From Anastrepha obliqua (lineage: Eukaryota; Arthropoda; Insecta; Diptera; Tephritidae): DNA of 64,000 bases. This document shows, piece by piece, positions 10,754-22,120 of the stretch; the stretch's first letter is position 1, and the number at the start of each line of letters is the position of its first letter. Below the pieces are notes generated by a model, which saw nothing but the letters and a program-made list of their open reading frames with translations, was not told where the DNA came from and did not search any database. The stretch lies in assembly GCF_027943255.1 (NCBI RefSeq), contig NC_072895.1, forward strand, positions 47,032,001-47,096,000, read 5' to 3'. A program made the translations under genes and the position numbers.

Positions 10754-11616
10754 TAAATTAGAAACATTGAGTGTGCAAATAATTCCAAAAGTTCAATCAA
10801 ATATGTGGGAATGAAACTCGATATGATACTAAATATTAAAATGCTTATGCGAGAAGTATATCGGAAAAACTGTACACTTACCAGGATTATGTGAGCAAGG
10901 GAGTAAGCGAAACCTTTGAATCTCTACGGTTCCGAAATTTAAGCAAATTAATTCCAATTTATTTCTTATATGTAACCTGAGCATTAAGCGAAACTACAGC
11001 TTCTGTGCTCTAACGGATGCTTACTTTTAGACAAAATGTAACGAAGGTGCCATTACTAGAGTTCAAAAGTTATCGATTTTGGCTCCGTTCGATTTTTTCG
11101 ATGTTTGGAAAGAAAAATATTCAATGCTGTCGATAGTATTGTTAACATTTTTGGACTTAAACGTTTCTTTTCAAAATAATTCCAAAAGAAAAAGATTCAC
11201 TTAAAGGCTAAACATAATAGTTAGACCATTGTGAGGTCCAACCTTACTATTATTGATATTATATCAGTTTTGCCGAACATTCGTTCAGATTATGTGGATG
11301 TTGCCGGGATACTAGGATTTTTTCTCACGTTTGATGGGATCAATCAAGAACTTCTCCATGTCGAGAATGTTCTTAACTCCTCAACACCAATAAAAGTTGA
11401 ATTAAAAGGAATTGTTAGTTGAAATTTTATTTTACTTTTAGCCTTATGTATTTTGCTTACTCAAATTTAAGTGGCCAAGCCAAGTGTTTTGTAATAACAC
11501 AGATGTGTAGTGGATAGCGCCATCGGTAGTTTACCGGCTTTAATCATTACTGGTGACATTATAAATTTTATATCGAAACGAACCAACCGCGATGAATTTG
11601 AACCAAAATTAAAGTC
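10754..11616. other. Spacer without recognisable genes
   Basis: The sequence is AT-rich with scattered short frames and no family signature I recognise. Confidence 0.35.
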
Positions 11617-12099
11617 TTGTTAGAAATACAATATATTAGAGAGCAAGAAAAAGGCCCAAAAGCCATGCTGGGAGTTACATGGGGTCTATCTCCGGCCACA
11701 ATGTATTGGTGCTACTCCGCTATAGTAACGCCAATATTACTATACGGTGCTCTAATGAGATGGACTGCGCTAAGAAAACCGACATATAAAAAACCTATGA
11801 AAAGAATTCAACGTCTTGGTGTACTCTGCACCACAGGTGCATTGAGAACTTACACCCACGGCAGCGCTTGCCACCGATTGATATTGCGGCGGAACGTCTA
11901 GCAGCTAAATCTGCCGTAAGACTTAGCGCGACAGGCGAATTTACCTCTAAAACATTCGAGCATTGCTCAATAGGCATGAGTTACAGGGACAAGACGGACT
12001 ATATGACTCCGAAATGCAATTGAGTGAAAAAGTTCCGAACAAAAATAGAAGAAGAGGGATAGGAAAGAGGAATGAAACCTACCCCAAATAATCTTAATA

Positions 12100-13392
12100 C
12101 GAGGGGTGCCTTTTATATGTCGGGATTAGAGAACAAAAACAAATTTTAATCATCGAAAATCACTTCATTGTTTTTCAAAATATTCTCCATGAAGATCTAT
12201 ACACTTTTGCATGCGTTTGAACCAATTGTCGAAGCACGTTTGCCACTCTGAATGAGGTACCTCCAAAACATGCATTCTTAATGCCGCACCCGCTTCTTCA
12301 GGTGTCGCAAAACAGTGACCTCTCAGTTTGTTTTTTACGTACGGGAATAAAAAGAAGTCATTCGGTGCCAAGTCAGGACTATACGGCGGATGACCCATTA
12401 ATTTGATGTTTTGGGTGCTCAAAAATGCAGTTGTTTGAGCCGATGTGTGAGAGCTCGCATTGTCCTGGTGAAGAGTGATCCGTCTTTGGCGATTGGTTTT
12501 CCTAATTTCTTGGAAGACAACTGGCAAACAAATGGTTGTGTACTACTCAGAATTTACTGTTCTGCGTTGTTCTAGTGGTACGGTTGCGACGTGTCCAGTT
12601 TTTCCGAAAAAACAGGCGACCATTTGCTTGGAGGTGCTTCGTGAGCGAACAACTTTTGCTGGATTTGGCTCATCTTGGAACCCCCATGCAGTCGACTGCT
12701 GTTTACTTTCGGGCTCATACGCGTAAATCCATGATTTATCACCTGTCACGATGTCATAGACCTGTTTCGAAGCCCCGCGATCGTATTTTTTGAGCATTTC
12801 CTTCGACCAATCGACACGAGCCTTTTTTTTGAGCGATTGAAAAATTGTGTGGGATCCAACGCGAACAAATTTTTTTGACAGTCAAATGTTTATGCAATAT
12901 TGAATGTATGCTGGTCCCACTAATGCCTAAGATTGTCTCAATCTCACGATAGGTCACATGACGATCTTGCAATATCAGTTCGCGCACAGCATCAATGGTT
13001 TTCGGAACAACAACTGATTTTGGACGACCTTCACGAAATTCGTCTTTGAGTGAAGTACGACTACGATTGAATTCACCATACCATCGATAAACACTGGTCC
13101 TTGATGGAGCTTCATCGCCAAAAAATGAATTAAGTTCGTCCATGCAATGTTGCTGAGTTAAGCCACGTCGAAAGTTGTAAAAAATAATCGCACGAAAATG
13201 TTCACGATTTAATTCCATTTTTGGACCGAGATGAATCTTTTAAGTTACTGTAAACAACACAAATAGCGCTGGTATTTCAAAACATTCTGAGTACGTAAAA
13301 GTCAAAAAATGTCAAACTTTGCGATACAGCTGTCAGTTGCCAGATTGCAACACCTGGGTTGCCAAATCCCGAGATATAAAAGGCACCCCTCC
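12100..13392 (-). mobile_element. DD34D mariner element, complete (1293 bp), young-looking
   Basis: The ends read CGAGGGGTGCCTTTTATAT on the plus strand at 12100 and GGAGGGGTGCCTTTTATAT as the reverse complement of the right end at 13392. About 27 bp are near-identical, flanked by TA at 12098-12099 and 13393-13394. It encloses one transposase gene on the minus strand. Its insertion cuts the host non-LTR element just before the RNase H TDGS motif. Confidence 0.93.
12165..13218 (-). pseudogene. DD34D mariner transposase with only two visible lesions
   Basis: About 350 codons start at MELNREHFRAIIFYNFRRG (13218). The N-terminal DNA-binding half includes a helix-turn-helix (VYRWYGEFNRSRTSLKDEF), the GRPKS linker and a second helix-turn-helix (EIETILGISGTSIHSIL), followed by RWIPH. 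The catalytic half has VTGDKSWIYAYEPESKQQS, HQDNASSHTS and SPDLAPNDFFLFPYVKN, with 34 residues between the second and third Asp. The C-terminus GEYFEKQ is typical. Lesions: a +1 shift in a homopolymer at 12821-12830 and an in-frame TAG at 12543-12545 where relatives have Trp. The residue after the first catalytic Asp is Lys rather than the common Glu. Otherwise coding is continuous, indicating recent inactivation. Confidence 0.88.
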
Positions 13393-14172
13393 TATATTTA
13401 CTGATGGCTCGAAAATGTTAGACGGAGTCGGGGCAGGGATCTATTGCGCAGAGCTAGGCATCAGGCAGCCATTTAAGCTCTCCGTCTTTGCTGTAGTGTA
13501 GGTAAGACTGCGGAAATATCATTAGCAAAAGCATCAAGCAACACCAAAATAAATATATATGTACGTTGACAGCCGAGCGACGATAAAAGCAAAAAACTCA
13601 TATGAAATTTCATATAAAAGTGTTCTAAAAAGCAGGGAAGCAGGTACACAAGGGCATTAGAGGACATATCAATTAGGAAATGAAATTGTAGATGGGATTG
13701 CCAAGAGCGCTGTTTACATACCATTTGAACAAAAAAACGTCATACTGAAACCTTTAAATACGACCTGCGCATGTGAAAATACGGATAGAGAGGAAGTGGA
13801 ATAATCTAGCCACTTGCAAAACCGCGAAAATCATGTGCACAGAATGCAGTTAAATACGTCCGATTCGTACTAGCTCTGCATAGAAAAGAGAGCAGAACTA
13901 TCGCAGGAAACGCTAGAACACCTTCTATGTTCTTGCCACGCGTTAGCTAGAATCAGATTAAAATACTTAGGAGCTCTACAATATGAGAAAGGAAAAGAAT
14001 GCCTCTCGAGGTCAGAGCTTCAGAGTTTACTTAGATTCGCAAAAGACGCAGACGTATTACAATATGTCTACTACAAAGAAACATAAAGGTCTAGCTGCAT
14101 CTGGTAACACTAAGGACTAATAGGTCAATGCGATGGCTTTCAGCCAGCCAAGTCAACCTAACGTAACCTAAA

Positions 14173-16150
14173 GTCTTGGTTGTTTTTTTGTTGCAAAAAT
14201 TGCATAGGTGGTGTGTTTATACATATATGAGGAACACTAAGTTTAAGTTTTGTGAAAGTTCGAGGGGGAATGAGAAGCGTTTTAAGACAATTGCGGTTAT
14301 AAAGGACAATCCGTTGAATAAGTTGAAGGCTGAAGTTTGGAAGATTGAAAGAAGCGTTGGCATATTGACTACAATGGAGATTACTTTAAAGTAAATAAAA
14401 GTTATAAATGGACCGTGCTAGCTTTATTGACACATTTCTGGCACATTTGTTAAAATTGAAAACAATTTCAACAGAGTAAATAAAATAAATATTAATGTTC
14501 CAGGTATTGGTTTTTCTGAGATGGAAGGTAATTATAAAAATTATAAAATTTTATAACGACAAAATTTTTAACAGAATAACACATACCTAGAATAAGTTTT
14601 TATAAGAGATAAGAGAGATTTTTAAATGATAAAATTTAAAATTCCATACAATGAAAAAAAATCTCAACGAATAAATTAAACATTTCCACTTTATTGACAC
14701 ATTCATAGATATATTATTATTTTTCAAAAATACTTATTATTTTAGAAATTTTGTGCAATAATACACTTTTCTTTAACTTAGAATTTCGGTAGCTTTAAAT
14801 TAAAAAAAAGAAGAAAACACGAAACTTCAAAATTTTCGCATTTTCGGTATAAAAAAGCACTAAATTTATTACGAAGAGCAAATGGTTGGCCATACTGCAC
14901 AACTCGGAAAAACGTGACGTCACGCACTCTCTGATGGGCGCAATCTTCTTTCTATTATTCTTGGATATATGGTATATATTTATATTTTTCAATTAGAAAA
15001 ATTATGACATTTTAAAATTCCTTTCAACAGAATAAAAAGTTGCCGAAGTTATATAATTCGGGTCAATTGGTTTTTATATCAAAATCTCATTTAATTTAAA
15101 GCTGACTTTTACTAGATTTTGTAAAAAATATCTGAAGCTTCAACGCTTCGTATGCCATCTAACGCTCTAGAAAGAGATGGTAGGTATGAAAGTGCTGCTT
15201 TTCTGCGCAATACTGTATAAATATATTCCACATACATGTAAGGAATTGCAGTGGTACGCGTGTATGTGTAAAATAATTCAAAATTCAATTTCACTGCAAT
15301 ACAAAAGTCATATTTTTCTCATTTGTATTAAACTTTTTATATACCCGCAGGTTTTCTTCGCTGTACGCGTATGTATTATCTTATATTTTTAGCACAAATC
15401 ATTCAACGTTCGATGCCGTTTGTTATTTTTTATTTTGTTGTCTGCTCGTTTTAGTTTTGATGCCACCGAAAGTCAACGTTTGGTTGATTGAATGTATGGA
15501 TGGCTGGATGCATGATTTAATGCGTGTACCTGAATGTATGTGTGTGCCGTATATGGATACATACACATATGTGCTTGTATGTTTGTATGTAGGTATGTAC
15601 TTATTTCTATCTGCGTTATTATTAATTTTCAGCAGAAATTTCTTGCTCTGCTCCTCGCATTCGTATAAAACTTATTTTCGCGCTTAATGGCTTTCTGTCA
15701 ATCATGCGATGTGTTGGTGTGTGATTGATTAAGTGACAAACAGTTGAAAAATAAACGAAATACATATGTATAATAACAAACAATAGTGAGGAATATTGAA
15801 AATCAAATATTAAAATGAGATCAGGAGGATACAACACATGCCATGCTGACAGAGGAAGTAGCAGCACCCTAAGATTGCTGGTGCTGCTTGTGATGGGGGA
15901 AGGAGAATTCAGTGAAATTGGAGTAACATAAACTTGTCACTGGGTACATAGTTGTTGACTATAGTATATGCTTGGGTGTTTGTCTGAGCATGAGTGACAT
16001 GTGAGCGGCGATAAAACAATGTTTAAGCGCCTGGGGGAAAAATTGATGAAGATCGAGCAAGTTCAGTTGTCAAAAAGTCTAATAAGTATTCAACTAAAAA
16101 ATATGACATTTTCTCTGTATTTTTCCTTACATTAAATTAATTTTTTATTA
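14173..16150. other. AT-rich spacer with (GTAT)n microsatellites
   Basis: I recognise no coding or transposon signature. Imperfect GTAT/CATA microsatellite sequence runs through about 15520-15605. A CRE-like palindrome TGACGTCA lies at about 14916-14923 with no attached gene. Confidence 0.35.
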
Positions 16151-16151
16151 A

Positions 16152-16305
16152 ATAATATTTTAATATAAAATTAAGTTTTGTGAGTGAAGAGGACACTAAT
16201 AAGGGCTTTATATGTCAGGTGCATCATAAAATTATTTTAATATAAAATTAAGTTTTGTGAGTGAAGAGGACACTAATAAAGGCTTTATATGTCAGGTGCA
16301 TCATA
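16152..16305. repeat. Two-copy tandem duplication, 77-bp period
   Basis: Units at 16152-16228 and 16229-16305 are almost identical (AAATTAAGTTTTGTGAGTG … TATGTCAGGTGCATCATA) with one or two substitutions. The duplication is direct and immediately adjacent. Its near-identity suggests a recent event. Confidence 0.9.
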
Positions 16306-16379
16306 CAATTAGTCGAGTATAATAGGAGCAGCAAGAAATCGGAAGACTCTGGATTCTTGTGCATTGAGTTTTTCTCCTA

Positions 16380-16556
16380 CAGTGAAACCTCTCTTAAGCG
16401 GGTACTCAACGTCAGTCCGATTTTATCCGTCTAAAAGGTGTGTCCCTTTAAAAAAAAGATAGCTTCTTTCGATACATAAGATTTCGTACAGAAAAAAATG
16501 TCCGCTCAAAGAAGTTGTCCGGCTAATAGAGGTGACCGTTAGCAGAGGTTATTATG
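16380..16556. mobile_element. Pogo-like MITE, about 177 bp
   Basis: The left end CAGTGAAACCTCTCTTAAGC follows TA (16378-16379). The right end, read as reverse complement from 16556, is CATAATAACCTCTGCTAACG. Subterminal pieces GTCCGATTTTATCCGTC and GTCCGGCTAATAGAGGTG are also partly inverted copies. CAGT-starting ends with TCCGCTTA-type subterminal repeats are typical of small pogo/Tigger derivatives in insects. No TA follows the right end, so the boundary or family could be wrong. Confidence 0.5.
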
Positions 16557-16670
16557 TTTTTGTTTTTTTACTTTTAATGCTCTAAACATTTCAGCCTTGT
16601 TACCTACTTACAGATTCTTGCGGCATTACAACTAAAAAGTGGGTAACTTTGATGGTCTTACTTCGCTATA

Positions 16671-17199
16671 CGGGGGTTGCTTTTTATATTTCTGGCTTAA
16701 CAATAAGAAAATGAACATTGATTGCTGAAAACGGTTTTATGGCTTTTCGTGATATATACAATTTTGCAATTTTCGAAGCAGTTTTTCCAGTCGCGTTTCC
16801 AGAACATCTTTTAAATTGTGTGTGATCCACAAGGTGATCCCGCAAAATCTTATTGATGCTCGTTATATTTATGCATATTAATGCTCAGTCCCGATATTTT
16901 CTGGCACAACAACTGATTTTGGGCGTGATTCCTGGAACTTGTCGGTGAGCGAATAACGCCTATAAAAATATACATTGTACCAGTTTTTAGGGTGCGAAAG
17001 GATGGTGCTTGCTCGCTGTAGTTCAATGATGCCTTCTTGTCTGGCACGAAAATGTTCGTCGTTTAATTGCATTTCTTTCCGAGATTAATTTTTAAAGGCA
17101 CTGTAAGCAAAACTAATATGGTAAAATATATCATAGTTTCCAGTGGAAGTGTCGGATGGCGCCAGACAACAAGACCAGAATCATAAATTCGAACTCTCG
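16671..17199 (-). mobile_element. DD34D mariner relic, internally deleted, antisense
   Basis: The ends CGGGGGTTGCTTTTTATATT (16671) and CGAGAGTTCGAATTTATGAT (reverse complement from 17199) are flanked by TA at 16669-16670 and 17200-17201. The minus-strand interior starts MQLNDEHFRARQEGIIELQR, then, after frame changes, keeps ESRPKSVVVPENI. Those blocks match the N-terminal third of the 12165-13218 transposase. The catalytic region is absent. It is the same terminal family as 10190-10753. Confidence 0.75.
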
Positions 17200-17439
17200 T
17201 ATTTAGTATAAAATAGAATTAAACCTGCAGTGTCTGCAAATCAGAAGAATGTGTTCGCTAGCACAAGTCAGACTGGGTTTAATCGATTTGTCATATAAAA
17301 GTTAGCTGACCAAAAATTACCATTTGGAATTGAAGAAAATTGCTCAAATTCCCAAAGGGAGGATATCTTTGCATAGGTGATTAATAATAGGGGAAGACCT
17401 GCAGGAGGGGCACGACCAGCCCACTACTCTGTGGTGTCC

Positions 17440-18890
17440 TAATTGCAGTATAAGCCAAAAAGAATTGATGCTTTTCACTAAGAAAACCAAGATACCAGAC
17501 TTAAAACTCCCAAAATTAAAGGAGTTAGTCTTACGCTAGCCGAACAAACAAAATACTTAGGAGTTATCCTCGATCCCAAAATCAGCTGGAGGCTCAGTGT
17601 AGAAAACTGGGTGAAGAAAGTTAGTATAGAACTTAACATGTTTCAGAGAATGTTGCATAAAAAATGGGGTCTTCCACCAAAGTTATCCCACACAACCATT
17701 GTAAGACCGATAGTAACAACATAAAAACAACCGCCAGCTGCAGCGCGGTGAGACTCAGAGATATAGGAAGCTCGACAACAAGTTTGTACGGTCACAGCAG
17801 GATCGTTCTACAGGGACCCGAACTGCTCAAAAACAAATCAGACTTTACAATCCCCGACCTCAGCTTGAAGAAACACTTTACGGTACGTTTTCCACCGAGT
17901 GCCGATTGGAGGAAAAGGAAAATGATTGGTAGACTCGATTTCGAAATCTACCTTAACGGTTCTAAGATGAACTGTGGTGTAGGAGCTGGCCTCTATTCGG
18001 AACAGCTCAACTTATTCAAATCAATTCGACTTCTTGACTATGCTAACGTGCTCCAGGCAGAACTATTAGCAACCAGGGAAGCTTGCAAATCACTGAAACA
18101 CTACAAAGAAATTGGTGCATGAGTAACTACCTTTTCAGACAGTCAAGCAGCTATCAAGGTCTTAGACGCCAACTCCATTTCATACAAACTATGTAGTTTC
18201 ACAGTGCAGAGAGGAACTTGAACTGTTTGGTCATTGGCTTTAAATTACCCTGATATGGGTTTCCGGTCACAGGAATATAGAGGGTAATGAGAAATCAGAT
18301 GAGCTAGCAAGAAAAGGTTCGGCATTAGACGCACCAGAGGCGGTGACAGTTGCTGCCCCATTCAATACAATAAGAACATCCACTACATCACACTAATATG
18401 CTTCAGCCGAAAGAAAGTGGAATCAATGAACTACATGTACTACAGCAACAAAAACATGGTCATCGTACAACATATAGAGGACGAATTATGTATAGGATGC
18501 TTTAGCTTAAACCTTTCACGTATTACTGCAACCCTTACAGGTGAAGCCAGACTCAACCTGCCTTTCAATCCCATCTGCAGAAGCAGTCAGGCGGAAAGGG
18601 TGAAAGAGAGACTGTTCCATTATTTATGCGTATGTCCAGGTTTAGCCAGAACAAGACTGCGTTCATTTGGTAAACCTTTCCTACAACAATTTAATGAAAT
18701 CTTAGGCATAGAGATTAAAAATTTGCTCTTATTTCTGGATCTCTGACTTAAAAACAAAAAGAAGACATCACATGAGAACAGTGGCAATAAGTGCCGTTTT
18801 TTAGTCACTAATTAAGATTATTTAAGTAGAAATACTCAACGACTTCAACAACAACAAAAACAATGCAGAAGGACGCCAATATCCTCTCGG
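17440..18890 (+). pseudogene. Non-LTR retrotransposon fragment: RT tail, RNase H, zinc knuckle
   Basis: The frame opens with ELMLFTKKTKIPDLKLPKLK and LAEQTKYLGVILDPKISW (about 17465-17590), the end of a reverse transcriptase. RNase H follows: IYLNGSKMNCGVGAGLYSEQ near 17950 (Asp replaced by Asn in the first catalytic position), VLQAELLATREACKSL near 18050, FSDSQAAIKVLDA near 18137 and WVSGHRNIEGNEKSDELARKG near 18260-18320. A knuckle-like segment lies near 18570-18660 (CRSSQAERVKERLFHYLCVC). Stops at 18120 and 18241 and several frameshifts break it. It belongs with the I/Loa-like relics at 11617 and 46925. Confidence 0.82.
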
Positions 18891-19079
18891 TTTAATGTAG
18901 TCAGATTTTTTATAGAAGTGTAAAATTTCTACGCTGGTGAAAGATATTAACGAAGATGGGTATTGATTAAAAACAAATATGAAGGAACTCTACGATTATA
19001 AAAATGCAACACCAAAGCTTTAGTTGCAATGACTGCGTTCCGGTTATATATCTATTTTGGTTATAGGTATCCATAAAAT

Positions 19080-19740
19080 CATGAAAAGCGTGGAGTTAGA
19101 CCAACAAGTGAGAACTTATTGCATTGACCAGGCACTAAGAAATCGCCCGAAAACCATTTGAATAAGTCTGGTTCCAAAAAGAATTTCGATGTATGGGTGT
19201 CACAACAATTGATGTAAAATAACGTTTCGAACTGAATTGAGACCTGATATTATTTTCTGAAACATAACGAAACCGAAGTTTATGGTTCCTGACGATGGAA
19301 AATTGGTCTCATACGAGAAAAACAACCGCAAAGGATTTTGTACATGTCATTCGGAGCCGGATCGAAGGATCGCCAAGCTCAAATTAACGGCCAAGATAAT
19401 TTCTTGGACTTCTAATGCCAGCAACTGAGGGAAATAAAACAAGCAAACAAGCAAAATCGACCAGAGTTGGCAACCAGAAAGTGTTTTATGTGTTCCATCA
19501 ACACAAAGCATCTTGGACGTCGCCCAAGTGACCCGCAGAGCTTAGGGAGGTTTTATCGCATCCGCCGTATAGTCTCGATCTGGCACCGAGAGATTATCAC
19601 CTTTTCAAGTATTTGTAAAAATTTCATTTGCAACAGAATTTTTTTGTCAATAGGGACTAGAACTTCTGCAATGGAGGAATTATGAAATTGTCTTGAAAAC
19701 GGGGCGAAGCGCATATTTTATATAAACGACTAATTATATT
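19080..19740 (+). pseudogene. Degenerate DD34D mariner transposase
   Basis: The diagnostic block at about 19480-19610 reads VFYVFHQHKASWTSPK, stop, PAELREVLSHPPYSLDLAP and RDYHLF. This is the second catalytic region (the usual HQDNA here HQHKA, so the Asp is lost) followed by the third-Asp region with RDYHLF. The end GAKRIFYIND near 19705-19735 is also mariner-like. Upstream DNA holds only fragments with many stops. I could not find terminal repeats. Confidence 0.6.
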
Positions 19741-19982
19741 TTTGCTAATTTCATCGCCGAAATAAAGCAAAAGCACAGATTATCCTACTTTTTCAATGTT
19801 TTCTTTTCCATATTTCTCCAATAAACATGTGCATATGTATGCGTAAGTTTTTTTTTTATTTTGAAGAAAAATAGCTTTTAATATTTTATTTGTTTCAAAA
19901 GTTAATGGGTTTTCACAATTTGTTTTTGCGTGCATCAGATAAACTAATCTCCACTGGGATTATATATTGACATTTACGTTTA

Positions 19983-20292
19983 CGGCCGCCGTGACCGAAT
20001 AGATGGTGCGTGACTGCCATTCGGAAGCGCGTAGAATCGAGTCTCTGTGCATGAAACACGAAAATTTTAGAAAAAGTTGTTTCTCTAATAGCGATCGCCA
20101 GGCGCGGCAGGCAATGGCAAACCTCCGAGTGTATTTCTACCATGAAAAAGCTGCTCATAAAAAATGTCTGCCGTTCGGAGTCGGCTTGAAACTGTAGGCC
20201 CCTCCATTTTTGGAACAACATCGAAACGCACACTACAAATAGGAGGAGAAGCTCGGCCAAAAACACCCAAAAAATGATATAAGCGTAAATTA
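19983..20292 (+). mobile_element. tRNA-derived SINE copy
   Basis: It starts ACGGCCGCCGTGACCGAATA, with a degraded A box and a B-box-like GAATCGAGTCTC. The full family body follows: GGCAGGCAATGGCAAACC, TGCCGTTCGGAGTCGGC, CCTCCATTTTTGGAACAAC and AGCTCGGCCAAAAACACC. It diverges from the 5019 copy mainly by point changes and is followed by an AT-rich microsatellite. Confidence 0.82.
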
Positions 20293-21353
20293 TATACACA
20301 TGTGTATATATGTAACTATGTGTATATGTTGTGTTATATTTATTCATGTTATTAGCCCATTAGTTCATTGCTTTTTTAATTAATTTATATGGTACACGTT
20401 TTGAACGAAATACTGCAACTACTAAATTAAATTAAATCTAAAAATGTCGTTATTCATAACTACAAATAATTAGTATATTTCCATATTTACAACTACATTG
20501 TACCTCTGCGCATACAAACCTATTTGCATGTATGTATGTGCATGCACAAGTACACTTATCTACTAATGTACCTACAAATGTAGATGGGTGCTTGTAGCTG
20601 CCACATGACACAAATAATGACATTGAGGTATCGCATTTGCGTAATATCATTTCACATTCGGAAAAAAACATAAAGTAGAAAAGTGCAAAAAAAAAAATCA
20701 AGAAAACTAAATAACAAATACTAAAACATTATAGCGCCCCAATCGCACGAGTGCACTGCAAGTACAGGTTGTCATAGCACTTGTTGTATGTACATAATAT
20801 ATGTATGCACATACAGTGCACACATACACACTTATAATGCAATAAAATAAAAATACAATAAATACAGTATTATATTGTCATTCTGTTGACAGTTGTGAAC
20901 ATACGAAAGTATTTAAGTTAAATGCCGAACAGTGTATAAAAATAATACCATTGACATTTATGTGTATGCTTTATAGGTGTATACGAGTATATGTGCATAC
21001 ATGTGTATGTATGTCTGTTATGTTATGTTATGTTATGAAAAATACACTAAGTAGTCTTTTTCTGTGCACTTAGGTGGTTTCTTTCATTGTATTGCAATGA
21101 AAAATAATCCACTTTAATAATTCTAAAATTACAAAATCAATTGGCATACTCAGCTCAATACTATTTGCTGCGGCTGGGGTCAGGGTGGAACGCTACGGTA
21201 GTAGGCGGCTGATGGGGTCAAAAAATAAAATGCAAACATATAATTTTATTGGGGAGCATAAAATGTGGGACTCGATATACGACTTTAAGCTTGAATATAA
21301 TTGCAAATAGACATCCAGGGGTGATTATTACAGGGGTAGCTAATTACAAAGAG
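20293..21353. other. Microsatellite-rich spacer
   Basis: It contains GTATAT/CATACA-type repeats (about 20300-20340, 20520-20560, 20790-20830, 20990-21015) and a (TTATG)n run at about 21017-21037. No coding signal is recognised. Confidence 0.45.
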
Positions 21354-21357
21354 TTAA

Positions 21358-21723
21358 GGAGGTATTCTAGTGTAGAATATTGAAAAAATCGAATTTTTTT
21401 TTGCATATTTTCAAAGTTTAGGAATTTAAGAATATGTCATTAAGAGGATTTTTAAATTCCTATTTTTAAATTTTAAATTTCTCTTATGAGTTATAGTCTT
21501 TTTGGTGACATGGCATCGGTTCCGATCGGTCTTGTCTGAAAACTTTGAACGCATTTTTCTCAAAACTACATTTTTCAAATCGCTTGAGATAATATCTGAT
21601 GTATTGTTAGAAGATTAATAAATATCTTGTAAAAAAATGGATGGTAAAAATATTTTTCGTTTTATATTTATAACAAACACGCAAAAACACCTCAAATGCA
21701 TGCCTCTACACTAGAATACACCC
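21358..21723. mobile_element. MITE with about 19-bp inverted ends, TTAA on the left
   Basis: The left end GGAGGTATTCTAGTGTAGA directly follows TTAA (21354-21357). The reverse complement of the right end reads GGGTGTATTCTAGTGTAGAG and is flanked by TTGT, a possible decayed TTAA. Internally it has AAAAAATCGAATTTTTTT near 21385 and ACTTTGAACGCATTTTTCTC near 21542, both shared with the elements at 22121, about 32190-32436 and 38522. No coding capacity is visible. Confidence 0.65.
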
Positions 21724-22120
21724 TTGTTTTCCCTTTTATGCGCTTTATTACATTACTCTAGGCACCCATATTAGCATATCAAGTGATTCAAGGATTTTGG
21801 AAATGGTGGGAAATTTTTCTAAAAATTTGTTTTGCATATTAACAAAAGCTCTGACAAAAACAAAACAAATAAATATATTTTGCTATGTCGAAAATTATGG
21901 TACGGAGTTTTTTGTAGTGCAATATTTCTGGCTCAAATTTTTATATTTTAAATTTTTTATCATAAAATATAGAAAAATTAGTAGAGAACATTTTTTTTTT
22001 GATAGTTTACATAAGTGCATACAACATTTTTTAATGAAAAAAAATCTATCATTGATAGTAGCTCAAAACAAATTGTGAAATTTTAATAGACAATGTTTGA
22101 GCAACATTATATTCAGGGGG

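Larger units (their letters stand above)
11617..14172 (+). mobile_element. Non-LTR retrotransposon 3' half (RT tail to 3' end), split by a mariner
   Basis: At 11680-11935 the frame reads WGLSPATMYWCYSAIVTPIL, LYGALMRWTALRKPTYKKPM, RIQRLGVLCTTGALRTYT, then LAAKSAVRLSATGEF. This is the conserved tail after the reverse transcriptase in I/Loa-type elements. Directly after the mariner (from 13394) it resumes with IFTDGSKMLDGVGAGIYCAE, the RNase H start. Later come NEIVDGIAKSAV (RNase H end, near 13680) and a decayed knuckle HLLCSCHALARIRLKYLG (about 13920-13970). The 3' end AACCTAACGTAACCTAA (about 14156-14172) resembles that of the element ending at 3981. It is 5'-truncated and carries several frameshifts. 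Confidence 0.82.

Noticed and set aside
14916..14923. CRE-like palindrome TGACGTCA
   Set aside because: A single 8-bp site in a gene-free region has no supporting promoter context.
21797..22078. 93-codon plus-strand frame
   Set aside because: It is Phe/Lys/Asn/Ile-rich as expected from AT-rich non-coding sequence, with no motif.
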